This document shows positions 38,766 through 48,773 of a DNA stretch of 64,000 bases, in pieces. The translations under genes and the position numbers were made by a program. The stretch spans positions 30,865 to 94,864 of the forward strand of contig BGKB01000203.1 in assembly GCA_003116975.1 (NCBI GenBank). Reading direction: 5' to 3'. The DNA comes from Aurantiochytrium sp. KH105 (Eukaryota > Sar > Bigyra > Thraustochytrida > Thraustochytriidae). The first letter of the stretch is position 1, and the number at the start of each line of letters is the position of its first letter. The notes under the pieces were generated by a model, which was not told where the DNA came from, ran no database searches, and worked only from the letters and a program-made list of their open reading frames with translations.

Positions 38766-39076
38766 TGGTTGAGTTTGGATGATCGCGTCACGAAAAGGGG
38801 TTGGGTACCACCAGATATCTTTTTTGTTCGAAGAAGTGACCCGACACATTTGACGATATTTCCTCGCCAGCCGTGCCTTCTAGAAGTGTCTTCTATGCTT
38901 CGAGACGTCTCGTGCGCATGCCCTTATTCGACCAAACTTTACATATTTGTTATTTTGTTTTCTGTCCTGATGGCAAGTAAGTGCTCATGCAGTGGCTCGC
39001 TCGGTAGTGCAACGAGCTTGAAGATTTTTACCCATGGCCATCCATGGCGGGTTGAGAGAGAGAGAAAAAAGACAAG
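38766..39076. other. 3' region between the convergent profilin and carrier genes
   Basis: About 310 bp shared by the 3' ends of two converging genes. I see AT-rich stretches near 38938-38965 and no gene. Confidence 0.5.
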
Positions 39077-39979
39077 CTAGGCGAGCAACTCGGGCGACAC
39101 GGGCTTGGGCTTGTACAGACCCAGCGCGACAAACATGGACACGAGGATGCGAGTCGTCGCTGCCTGAATTCGCTCCTTGACCATGAGCATGATCGAGGCC
39201 GAGAGGACAGCCTGAAAGAGCTGAGCAGAGAGCCCTTTGAAGAGACCCTGAAAGCCTTCTGTCTTGAGAATGTGCCGCATGGCCTGGAAAATGTTCTTCT
39301 TCTCCTTGCCGTCCTCAGTCTCGGTCTGCGCGATGCAGCGGCACATGTCCATCGGATAGGCTGCCGTGACCGCAAAGCAGCCCGCCAATGTGGCCAGCGA
39401 GAACGACTCGAGCGCGCTCAGGTCGCCTGTTCGGTTGCGCAGCATGATCCGCCTTACTTGGTCGTAGATGGACATTTGGATCGCCGGCTGCGTGGCACCG
39501 AGAATGTACGCATCCAACGACACATAAAAGCATGCAAGGCCGCCCTTGGCGTACATTTGCCGTGCAATGTCCAGGGCGCTCGTGCGCGAGTCCTTGGCAG
39601 CCTGCACGCGGGACACCACGGCCTCGAGAGGCATCACAATGGGCAGCTCGAGAATCTCGGAAAAGTACCCAATGACAAGGTTCGAGGCCGTGTCCAGACC
39701 CTTGGACGGGTCCTCCATCATGGCCAGTCGCAGTTTGCTCAAGGTCGTGTACAGATAAAAGTAGAAGAACTTGCCCGTCACCGACTTGACCATCTTTGGC
39801 CCAATGCCCTTGTACAGGCCGCCCACACCGCCGCCCTCTGTTTTGAGATCATCCACGGTATCCTGAATGTTTTTCCCGGTCGTTGCCATGCGGGTCTTGA
39901 TCAGATCGAACGGGTACACGATCAGCTTTGAGCAGGCGCTGCCCACGCCGGCGTTGGTCGCGTCGATAAAGGCGTCCAT
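39077..39979 (-). CDS. Peroxisomal PMP34/PNC-like SLC25 carrier
   Basis: A 300-residue solute carrier with the three tandem SLC25 repeats. Signature motifs are YPFDLIKTR, MPLEAVVSRVQ and YPMDMCRCI. Repeat ends such as KFFYFYLYTTLSKL, ATQPAIQMSIYDQVRR and FKGLSAQLFQAVLSASIML resemble human SLC25A17 (PMP34) and plant PNC more than inner-mitochondrial carriers. The expected role is import of ATP, CoA or related nucleotides into peroxisomes for fatty-acid activation and beta-oxidation. The substrate cannot be set from sequence alone. The ATG at 39979 is the clear start. Sixteen copies of a pentanucleotide lie 62-141 nt upstream. Confidence 0.88.
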   Translation of the reverse strand: MDAFIDATNAGVGSACSKLIVYPFDLIKTRMATTGKNIQDTVDDLKTEGGGVGGLYKGIGPKMVKSVTGKFFYFYLYTTLSKLRLAMMEDPSKGLDTASNLVIGYFSEILELPIVMPLEAVVSRVQAAKDSRTSALDIARQMYAKGGLACFYVSLDAYILGATQPAIQMSIYDQVRRIMLRNRTGDLSALESFSLATLAGCFAVTAAYPMDMCRCIAQTETEDGKEKKNIFQAMRHILKTEGFQGLFKGLSAQLFQAVLSASIMLMVKERIQAATTRILVSMFVALGLYKPKPVSPELLA

Positions 39980-41497
39980 CCTGGCCGTCTGGTAATCTAT
40001 TATTGAGTCGATCGATCAAGCAAGGCTGCCTTGTCTTTCTCTTGTCTTGTCTTGTCTTGTCTTGTCTTGTCTTGTCTTGTCTTGTCTTGTCTTGTCTTGT
40101 CTTGTCTTGTCTTGTCTTGTCCGACTCTGGCCTCCGGAGATTCCTTCGCCCTTGCCCAGACGCCTGCTTGCTTCTCTTTGGCGATTTGCAATCTGGGCCC
40201 ACTTTGGCTATGGCTTCGGCTTTGCTCTTTCTGCGACTGTGACTGACTGACCCTGCGTGACCGGTATGATAATGCTTGCTGAGAACTAACGCCTGTAAGG
40301 TAAGCTGCCGGAATCCAGGCCGCCGTGAGTCCGCTCGGGCGGGAGCCCTCTTGCGTTGCTCGCTTGCTTGCTTGCTTGCTCGCTCGCTCGATCCTTGTCT
40401 GCTTGCGGTGAAGGCAGTCCAAGAGGAGGACTGACCGTGGACCTCGCTCGCGGTCGCTGATCCAGGTCTCGGCCCTGGGACTCGCCTCGCCCACTCGATG
40501 CGCGCAGCTGCAGAGACTAAGAGCGCCTGTATACACGCCCTGCGCGAGCGGCGTGGCGCAGACAGCAGTGCAAGGTAGCTGGGCAAGGCGGGCGAGCGAC
40601 TAGGCCGCAGCACGAACCGGGTCTGCGGCTGCTGCGCGCTGCGTCGAGACGCCGTCTCGCTCACCCGGTCGGCAACGCCGAGCCGAGTCTCTCTCCTCGA
40701 GGCCGGACCGAAGAGGCTTCCAGTGAGCAAAAAAAAGAAACACAGCGGAGCAAAGCGGAGGAAGTGGAGCAAAGCCAAACAAAGCCAAACAAAGCAAAGC
40801 AAGGACGATGTAGGACTGCACTGCAGTGCACTAGGTTGCCCCACGTTTAAAGCGAGGGGGCTCCGAAGAAACGGGATGCGCCGGGTTCGTTCATTCGCTC
40901 GTCATCGGAAACAACCCTGATTAATGTCCGTGGATTAATCGCGCATTGCAGCTGTCGTATGATCAGCATGAGTCAAGCCTCCAATCGAAAGATCTGATCT
41001 TGCGCGTGGGCTGCTGCTGCTGCCCAACGCGTGGCGGCATGCTGCCTGCCTCTTCATTCATGCATGGTAGAGACTGCCAAAACGCAATAAATGTGGTCCT
41101 AGGGGCCTAACTGACAACCCTTGCGATCTGCGGCCGGCTGCAGGACGTTGCGCGTCGTCTGCCAAGCATCATTCTGTCAGATAGGTATGGCGATCAGCTT
41201 CGTTCGCCTGCCCATGGCTACGATAAATGCTCGATGACGGCCATGACAAAAACAAAGGCGGTGAAAAGCGACGGTGGAATGGCATCCTATACCAGAATGC
41301 GCCAGAATGGCAAAGGCAATCAATCACCGTAGTCGCTCGCTGACCTTCTCTCTGTATACCCTTCTTGCGCGCTGCCGTGCAGACGCCAGGGCCGTGGCCA
41401 CGAGGTGAAGAGGCAGGCAAGTGGATAGCGGAGAGCTAGGTAGGCCCCAGACGACGTGGGGCTCCTCCCTCCTGCGCGATACACGGAGCCGCGAACC
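39980..41497. other. Divergent intergenic region between the carrier and J-domain genes
   Basis: About 1.5 kb with no supported gene. It starts with the (CTTGT)16 tract. GCTTGCTTGCTTGCTC and GCTCGCTCG runs lie near 40360-40390, with CAAAG-type repeats near 40770-40800. The remainder (40840-41497) is unremarkable. Confidence 0.5.
40041..40120 (-). repeat. (CTTGT)16 pentanucleotide repeat
   Basis: Sixteen perfect copies occupy exactly 80 bp, 62-141 nt upstream of the carrier ATG, reading ACAAG on the gene strand. It is the longest perfect pentanucleotide run in the window. Confidence 0.95.
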
Positions 41498-42139
41498 ATG
41501 AATCAGGATGGCGAAGACTTGTATCTGGTGCTGGGCGTGCAGCGTGGCGCCACCAGCAAGGAGATCCGCGCAGCGTACCTGAGGCTAGCCAAGGTGCACC
41601 ACCCCGATCGTGGTGGAACAGAGCAAAAGTTCCAGCAGATCCAAGAGGCTTATCGCGTGCTCTCTGATGCAAGCGAAAGATCAAGCTACGACCAAGCTGG
41701 TAGCCGCTCGAATTGGACGACGCAACAGTCGACGGACGACGCCGACTTTGCAGAGCACCTGCGCAAGCAGCGCGAATTTGCAGCCCAATTCACGCAAGGG
41801 GCCACCAAGTTCTCAAACTACAATGTTGACGAGTGGGAACGCGCCCACGGTCTCGGCAAGTACGCGAACAATAGCATTCCAGAGGATCTTCGCGAATACT
41901 TTATTTCCATCAAAAAGGCGGAAGAAAAGGAACGCCTCGAGCAAGAAGCCAAGAAGATGTCCAAGCACCAGGCTTTTCACCGTCGCCAGCAAGCCCGCGG
42001 GGGTGATCGGATGTCCAAGCTTCGGGATCTGATGAGAGAAACCGACGAGGTCAGCAACCGCAGGTCTTTTCACACATTTTTGCCAAATAGAAACTTCATT
42101 ATGCGCAGCGCGAGCTTTTGGATCCGAAAGTGTCGCTAA
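41498..42139 (+). CDS. J-domain (DnaJ/HSP40) protein
   Basis: A 213-residue protein with an N-terminal J-domain (residues 5-70): LYLVLGVQRGATSKEIRAAY, the HPD tripeptide in KVHHPDRGGTEQKF, and QEAYRVLSDASERSSYDQAG. It should stimulate an Hsp70 partner. The remainder is a charged, helical region (RKQREFAAQF, AEEKERLEQEAKKMSKHQAF) with no Gly/Phe or zinc-finger region, so it is a class C DNAJ. Partner and location are unknown. The ATG at 41498 sits in a CCATGA context. Confidence 0.9.
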   Translation: MNQDGEDLYLVLGVQRGATSKEIRAAYLRLAKVHHPDRGGTEQKFQQIQEAYRVLSDASERSSYDQAGSRSNWTTQQSTDDADFAEHLRKQREFAAQFTQGATKFSNYNVDEWERAHGLGKYANNSIPEDLREYFISIKKAEEKERLEQEAKKMSKHQAFHRRQQARGGDRMSKLRDLMRETDEVSNRRSFHTFLPNRNFIMRSASFWIRKCR

Positions 42140-42241
42140 CTGTTAAAGGTTCGTGCCAGGCGCAATCTTCATACAGCTTTTGCGCGAGACTTTGCGTTCG
42201 ATTGCTAGTTTGTATGAGACGGCGCGGCGTGCATCTCCTCG

Positions 42242-43484
42242 TCAAGACAGCTTTCGCCGCGTGATTCGAGGCTCTTGCTGATTCTCAGAGGCCTTCTCTG
42301 CTGGGAAGGCGGTCCCAGTCACGTTCTTCTCCGATCGTTCTGAAGTCAGTCCCGCGGTCGTTGTATCAGCGGCATCAGCCCCAGCCTCTATCCCCATAGC
42401 ACCAGCAGCACTTGCACTTGCACTAGCACCAGCATCATGTGTTATGTTGCTTGCCCCACTCGATTCTGATTCGTCAGCGTTTCCAGATGCAGATGATGTG
42501 GTATCTGCGCTGTCCACGCGCTGCTGGGGGGCCGGCCGCTTCCTCTCCGCACCACTGCTTCGGGCGTGTCCAATAGATTGAGCGGCCTTGACGTCCGCAG
42601 TGCCCGCGCTACCGGCACCGCTGCCGCCAAGGGCACGCAGGTCAATGGCCATGCAAGTAAGATTGTCGTCCGAGCCGCGATCGAGCGCCAAACGCACGAG
42701 CCGAGCAGCTCCGTCCTTGGCTCCTCTTGCCAGAAGAACCTCTGCAGCCTCATCATTGCTAACTTCATCCCAGACGCCATCCGAAGCGATACAGAGAAAG
42801 GTAGGGCCTTCGTTCATGGGAACCTTTCGCGAAACAACCTCTGGAGTCCCTGTCACGTAGGGTTTCAAGCTTGCGTCTCCCAGCGCGCGGCTCACAGCGA
42901 GACAGCCTTGCACGCGCGCCAGACCACCGCACATGATTATCATGCCGCCCTGGTCCCGAATCCGCTCGGCTTCGTCGTCCAAGCTCGGAAGATGGTCTCG
43001 GGTCAGCACGTCGACTTCTTTGCCCGCGCGAACGAGCACGCATCGCGAGTCACCGACATTTCCAACCGTGAGACTCGCCTGCTGCTTTTCGTCTTGACAA
43101 ACAATTGCCACCGTTGCCGTCGACCCATCTTGCAAAAGATGCTCATGCGAGAGCTCGCAAAAGACGCTGTCCAGGAATTCAAAGGCCGCCTGCATGGCCC
43201 GTTTTGGATTTGTTTCCAACTGCGCATGCTGCGCGAGCGTGTGGAGAAGTTCGTCTGCGCAGAACTCGGCGCATAGACTGCCGCCGTGCCCATCGTAAAC
43301 TCCAAAGAGATGAATATTGTCCTTTCCGGCGCTCAGATGCGTTGAAAAGCAGTCTTCCATGTAGTCACGTTTGCCTTGCTTGGCAATGCAGGCAAATTCT
43401 CCATTTGCTCCAAAGTCCTCGCGCTCGCGCGCTTCTGGGCTCGGCCGTCCTGCTTCATCCTCGTCCTTTCCAGGACAACTTGGA

Positions 43485-43524
<40 letters not shown>

Positions 43525-44431
43525 AGGACGCTCCTGATAATGCCGCTGCTGTTGTTGTCGATGCTGACGACGACGATGACGGCGAAGCCGAAGAGGATGA
43601 AGCAGACGATGATGGGTGATTGAGTTCTCTTGCTGCCTTGCGGACACCCTCGGGCGGCTCGTCCGAAGATGCTCTCCTCTGTAGCCGTGCGCGCAAGGTG
43701 GCTCTAATGCGCTCTCTCTCGGGGCCGTCATGGACCGCAGGTTTTCCAGTTTGGCCGAAAAAGTTGCGCCGCGCGATGGATGCTTGCATTAGGCCTTGCA
43801 GCTGCTCCCACAAATCAAAGTCTTCTCCACTTCCGTCATCCCCCTCCTCCGCCTCCTCTTTCTTGTCCTCTTCTTCCTCTTGATCGCCGTCTTGCCCGGC
43901 CTTGCCGAGCTCTGCGCTCTTGTGCATGCTCATCCGCAGCAAGTCTGCCAGCCCTGCTGGGCCCGGTCCAGAAGCCGCTCTCGCCTCCGCATCTTCTGGG
44001 CTCGGTCCCGCCATCTGCGGCGCCGCGTTCGGGCTCCGCGGCTCCGCGTCCGCGCCGCCGCTCCTCGCGCCGGCCCCGCTGTCGCCGCTGGCCCCGCCGC
44101 CGCGCTCCGCGCCCGCGCTCGGGCTGCGCCGCCGCGCGCGCTGCGGCGCGACCTGCTTGCGCCGTCCCATCGGGCGCCCGCGCTCGCGCGCGCGCGCGCT
44201 CAGGCCGTCGCTGCCGCAGCGCCGGCGCCGGCCACGGCCACGGCGGCCGCGCCGCGCGCCGCTCCCCGCTCTCCGCCCGCCCGCCCGCCCGCTCGGCCGG
44301 CCGGCTGCCGCGCGGGCGCCGGCCTCGCAGCCCCGACGGCGACGCGAGGGCGCTATCTTTCGGGCTTTGGCTTCTTTCTGCCTCTTCCTGAGCAGGACGA
44401 GCAGCCAGCAAGAACAAGACCAAGACGACAT
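42242..44431 (-). CDS. PP2C-family Ser/Thr phosphatase with low-complexity extensions
   Basis: A 729-residue Mg/Mn-dependent phosphatase. The N-terminal ~330 residues are Arg/Ala/Ser-rich and include a poly-Ala run from a GCT repeat (about 43483-43521). The PPM/PP2C core follows, with GKRDYMEDCFSTHL, FGVYDGHGG, VGNVGDSRCVLV, VSRALGD, CIASDGVWDEVSNDEA and GSDDNLTCMAIDL, so the metal-binding Asp residues are present. The C-terminal ~130 residues are Ser/Ala/Thr-rich. The substrate is unknown. The ATG at 44431 is directly preceded by four CTCGT copies. An internal ATG near 44170 (MGRRKQVAPQ) is an alternative start. Confidence 0.92.
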
Positions 44432-45182
44432 GACGAGACGAGACGAGACGAGACTCGGGAGGAGAGCAGCGGCGAGGAGGGAGGGAGGACCTGCGGTGGG
44501 CGGTCTGGCATCGGCGAGGTCGACGCGGAGACGCGGGCCAGCGAGCGAGGCGGCCGTAGCGCCGTCAGCAGAAAGTGGGCCCGCCGCTGTTCGGGTTGTA
44601 GTTTCGCGGGCGGCGGCAGCTGCAGGTGTCGTTCGCAGGTGTCGCGGATTGGTCCAGCGCAGGATCTGTTGTCACCACCATCCTGGACGTAGAGGTCTCT
44701 CGGGGAGGTGTCAGTCTCGGAATGGAAGGGATACGAGCAAGCAGCATTGACAGCCCACTGACTGACTCTTCGTAAAAGAATAAAGCCTCAACTCACTCTT
44801 TGCTATGTTGGCTATGCCAGCTTTCTTCGGCCATCTTCCTTCAATGTGTTAGTAACCCGAACCACCCATGCCCCGAGCGAATGATGGGTCACCGTGGCAT
44901 TGGAAAGCTTACTTGCTTCGTATTATGACAATCAACTCGAGTGAGAAATGACTCGATTCAACGATTTGCTCCTCGTCAACGGATCTCCCCTAACTACTAC
45001 GAACCATGATGTATCATTGTGGAATTGACGCACGTACACATTGAAAGACGGCCTCATTCTGCGCCAGGGCCTGGAGAAAAGAAGAAGAGCGGCCCTTGCG
45101 CGCGCGCGCCGCGTGCAGGCGAGCCAGAGCGGCAAGAGCAAGACCTGCGAACGTGGCGTCGAGCAAAGTCAGAGAGCGCACG
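44432..45182. other. Divergent intergenic region between PP2C and the FAM228-like gene
   Basis: A GACGA x4 tract abuts the PP2C start. The rest has no recognisable RNA or protein gene. Frames near 45019-45182 run into the FAM228-like gene but lack an ATG. Confidence 0.5.
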
Positions 45183-46154
45183 ATGCCTTCCCAACCCAAA
45201 GTCTCTGGCTGCAAGGTGTACTCGGAGGCGCTTCTGGACGACCTCGTCCGCGGAGGCAGCGGGAGCAAAAGCGGCAGCGCCGATCATCATGGAAACGCGC
45301 TCACCACCGCGCAGACAGGCAAACGACGCAATAGCCTCGCACAAAGAAAGAAGAAAATGGCTGCTGCTGTTGAAGAAAAGAGAATCCTGCGCAACCGCGC
45401 CTATTGGGCCAAAATGGAGCAGCTGCAAGAGCAGTCCGAGCGTGCGGTGCGCGATCGCCTTGAAAATCTTCGTGTCAAGAAAGCGGCACAATTTCAGAAA
45501 ATGTATCACGAGGTTCTTGACACAAAGGCGTACACGAAACAGGTCGACGAGATGCTTGACTTCCACGATCAGATGGAATTGCGGAAAAAACAGCAAAGAT
45601 ACCAAGAATGGCGCGACAAGGTGTTTGGTACGATCCAGAGCAAGGTTGCCCAGCAGCTGGCATCCCGAGACCCCGAGGGGTACCGTCGTCTCTTGCGCGC
45701 AGAGTACGAAAAGTATTTGCAAGCCACCAACGAAAAAGACACCATCTTTCTGGACATTGTTATCGAAAGCGCGTACAATCCGTTCACAGTAAATGAGGGC
45801 GCCTTGCGCGTGAATCTTGGCGAGATTGACGATCCAACACAGAGTGTAATTGCCAAACATAAGAGGGAGCAAACGATGATTCCAGGTGGAGACGGTCCCG
45901 TCGGCCAGGCTGGTTCGGTGCGTGCGCCATCGCGTGGGTCCCTCGAGGTCGGCATGTGGGCCAGCGGCAAGATTGAATCGACCCCGCATGGGTACTTTTC
46001 GAAGCTGATGGGCAACTCTGACGACGGTCCGCGTCTGGGCGCCTCGAATTATGAGTCAAAGGTCCACATGGATCACTTTGGATTTCCCAAGGATCGCGCC
46101 GCTGTGGATGCCGAGTTCCCCAAAGGCAAGCGCACGTATCCGGAAAAGCATTAG
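45183..46154 (+). CDS. FAM228-like coiled-coil protein (candidate ciliary)
   Basis: A 323-residue protein. A basic helical stretch (AQRKKKMAAAVEEKRILRN) leads into a coiled-coil core: LDTKAYTKQVDEMLDFHDQ, LRKKQQRYQEWRDKVFGTIQ, EKYLQATNEKDTIF and IESAYNPF. The order W-x2-xVx2-Ix-x2-I, then Y-x2-YL-x3-N, then YxPF resembles vertebrate FAM228 proteins, which I associate with ciliated tissue. The C-terminal part (HMDHFGFPKDR, FPKGKRTYPEKH) recalls short microtubule-inner-protein motifs. Assignment is from remembered family pattern. It fits the presence of a HYDIN-like gene in the same genome. Confidence 0.6.
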   Translation: MPSQPKVSGCKVYSEALLDDLVRGGSGSKSGSADHHGNALTTAQTGKRRNSLAQRKKKMAAAVEEKRILRNRAYWAKMEQLQEQSERAVRDRLENLRVKKAAQFQKMYHEVLDTKAYTKQVDEMLDFHDQMELRKKQQRYQEWRDKVFGTIQSKVAQQLASRDPEGYRRLLRAEYEKYLQATNEKDTIFLDIVIESAYNPFTVNEGALRVNLGEIDDPTQSVIAKHKREQTMIPGGDGPVGQAGSVRAPSRGSLEVGMWASGKIESTPHGYFSKLMGNSDDGPRLGASNYESKVHMDHFGFPKDRAAVDAEFPKGKRTYPEKH

Positions 46155-46568
46155 CCGAATTGTTCTCTGTCCACCTGATTGGAAATATAAGAAGCTGCTG
46201 TTGTCAAACGGGTGTTGGGGTATCTACTTTACCAGATACGCAATGTAAGCTTGATGATTCATGTTTGTCTGTCTTTGCACGACTTGAAGAATGAAGAAAG
46301 CACACGGACTTCGAAGTGCAAACGAGTATGTTTTTCCATGAGCTGTCCTCCTTGTGCTCGGCCAGAAACGAAGGACATTTATAAACAACAAAAACCAGTT
46401 TAGAATTCGTACTTTGCCATCTGTTTTCCATTCAAAAAAAAAGTGCGTGCATACATGCACGAAATGCACGTGCGCGCGGTTTTGGAACAAGTTCGCTTTC
46501 ATCCTGCACATTCTTTCTCTCCCTCTCCCTCTCCCTCTCTCTCTCTCTGTGCCCTCTCCGGCTACTGA
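46155..46568. other. 3' region between the convergent FAM228-like and QTMAN-like genes
   Basis: About 410 bp containing an A-run near 46434-46442 and a CT-rich tract (46512-46547). No gene is supported. Confidence 0.5.
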
Positions 46569-48591
46569 TCACGGATGAACGAGTCGGAAGCGGTTTCGTG
46601 TGCGCTTTTTTCGTGCAGGCCCTTCGTCGAGAGGCGCTTGGTTTTCACCTTCGAGATCGTCAAGAGGGACGTCCGAGGTCATCGATGATGTGGGCACCCC
46701 AAGGCCCAAGGACACCGAGGACGAGGTCGGAACATCTGGGACTTCTGCATCCGACCCATGAACCGAAGGCCCCTGAGGATCTGCAAGCTCGGCTGGGACA
46801 TCCTGCATCACAGCCACGACTCTTGGGCCTCCTTGACAGTGGGGCCGCACCAGCTCAGGTAATCGGTGGAAATCTGCAAAGCAAGACTTGCACAGATTGA
46901 CATTGCAAACACTGCACTTCCACGTAGTCTGCCGGCCTTCGCGGTATCGATGCGTCTCCCCCTTGAGACATCGTCTGCAGCAGAGAATGCAATGGCGTTT
47001 TGGCCGCTTTTGGCGCCCGGGCTGAAGAGGCATCTGCACCATGTCATGCTGTAACGATTGGTCAAGTCGCTGTTCTTTGATTGCCGGGTCCGAATTGGCC
47101 ACTTGAGCAAGCTTGTATGTTTTCTTCGTGGCGCCAGTGCTTCTCATGGAGTATCGATTCCCGGCCTCTCGTCTCCGTTCTCCAGCGCCAACAAGCTGAC
47201 TGCCGAGGTCCTGGTCCTGGTCCTGCTGATGCTGCGGAAATCGCTCGTGGGCACGCCCCGCATGATGCTGATGATGATCTTGCAACGCATGCTCATCAGC
47301 TTCAATATCTTGCGGGCGCCTCTGTATGGAAATTTGATCTCGATCATGGTGCAAATAGTCCGCAAAAGCAGGAACGTCGGCACTGCTCACATTTGTGGGC
47401 GTGTGAACGAGAGCCCGCCAGCGCTCTGCCAGGGCGCCCTTCCCATTGTCCCATTGAAAGGCAGCAAGGCGCTCGTGCCACTCGGGTCCTGACATAAAGG
47501 TCGCGGGCAGATCCGGCCGGTTCGCATAATCTCGAAGACGCTTAGCAAGCTGCCGCGTTGTACGGTAGAGACACGCATCTGGAAAGAGTTCGGGGTAGCT
47601 GAGACGGTCGGGGCACAAAGGATAGCAGCCACAGGACGCGGCTTCAAGCATGGCGACCCCGTAAAATTCGTGGCGCGCCGTGGAGACTGCCACGTCCATG
47701 GTTCGCAAAAGATCGAGATACTCGCTTCTCTCCTTTACTCGACCGCACCTCATGAGGGACACGTTGGGGAGCGACTCCAATTTAGCTCTTGCTTGGTCTG
47801 CGGACTGCTGTGCTGATGAAGTTATGTCACCCAAGATGTAGACATGAATTGGACGTGCCTCGCTGAGCTGAGAGAAATCCTCAAGGACCATTATCCACTC
47901 GTCGCTGCCTTTGTCGTGCTCGAAGCGGTGCGGCCAGACAACGCGAAGCGGTTCTTGACGCTCTTCCACAGCATTCGGCATGCTTCGCACCGGAGATTCT
48001 AATTTGGCTGTAATGGGGACCCCAAGGACTTGACTTTTCGCACGCAGCGCGTCAATGTCAAGCGCCGGCGGGCGGCTCCCCGTTGGCGCCTTATTGATAA
48101 AGGACGGCGCAAGTTTGTAAAAGGAGTCCATGTTGTATTGCGAGTTGAACGCGATTACATCGGCGCAAAGACAGCTGGCGATTTGGTTCCAGCCCAGATT
48201 AAAGGCCGACTGGCCTTGGCTCTGGGCTGCAGCTTCGGACTGACGTGGGTACTCCAGCTGGTTTTCGTGAAAGTAGACCACCTTTTTACATTTATGGAGG
48301 TCCGGACGCAGGCCCAGGAGCTCTGCAACGTTCATCATGGCTGAAAAGACAATGCTCCCCGGCACGCGGTCGCGCGGGATGGCCTCTGCAAAGTGAGCTG
48401 CGCTGACGAGCATCCTCCAGTGCCATTTTGCGGCGCCCTTCCAGCCCACGATTTGCACCTCGGGCCATTCGCTCGACGAAGCGTTCTCGCTCTTGCGCAG
48501 GTCGCCCTCTGGCGCCGCGACGTCTCCACCTGTTGCCTCTTGCCGCTCTCGCTGCTGGCCCTCCTGCTGCTGGCCCTCGTGCTGCTGCTCT

Positions 48592-48631
<40 letters not shown>

Positions 48632-48773
48632 GGCCGTCATTCGCCACGGCCGCGCGCGCGCCCGGCGAGGCGCTGGCGAGGGTGTCGCACAGCTGCGCGT
48701 GCGACCCGCTCAGGTACGGCTCCACCACCACGCACAGGCCCGCGCCGCGCCGCGCCTCGCCCTCCGCCGCCAT
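46569..48773 (-). CDS. tRNA-queuosine mannosyltransferase-like (QTMAN/GTDC1) with C-terminal zinc-ribbon
   Basis: A 734-residue protein. Residues about 10-430 match the GTDC1/QTMAN family: VVVEPYLSGSHAQLCD, KWHWRMLVSAAHF, KKVVYFHENQLEYP, NQIASCLCADVIAFNSQYN, VVWPHRFEHDKGSDE and HEFYGVAMLEAASCGCYPLC. QTMAN adds mannose from GDP-mannose to queuosine of tRNA-Asp. A poly-Gln run (CTG tract at about 48587-48633) interrupts the N-terminal part. The C-terminal ~250 residues are an extension not in animal QTMAN (typically ~460 aa): Gln/His-rich linker, then at nt about 46860-47000 a Cys-His cluster HCILCCRRC, WKCSVCNVNLCKSCFADFH. It resembles the zinc ribbon at the end of piggyBac transposases. The start is the first ATG, 48773. 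Confidence 0.88.
48587..48633. repeat. CTG/CAG tract encoding poly-Gln in the QTMAN-like gene
   Basis: About 11 uninterrupted CTG triplets, plus flanking imperfect copies, read as CAG on the gene strand and encode poly-Gln. Interruption within an otherwise conserved enzyme suggests a surface loop. Confidence 0.85.
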
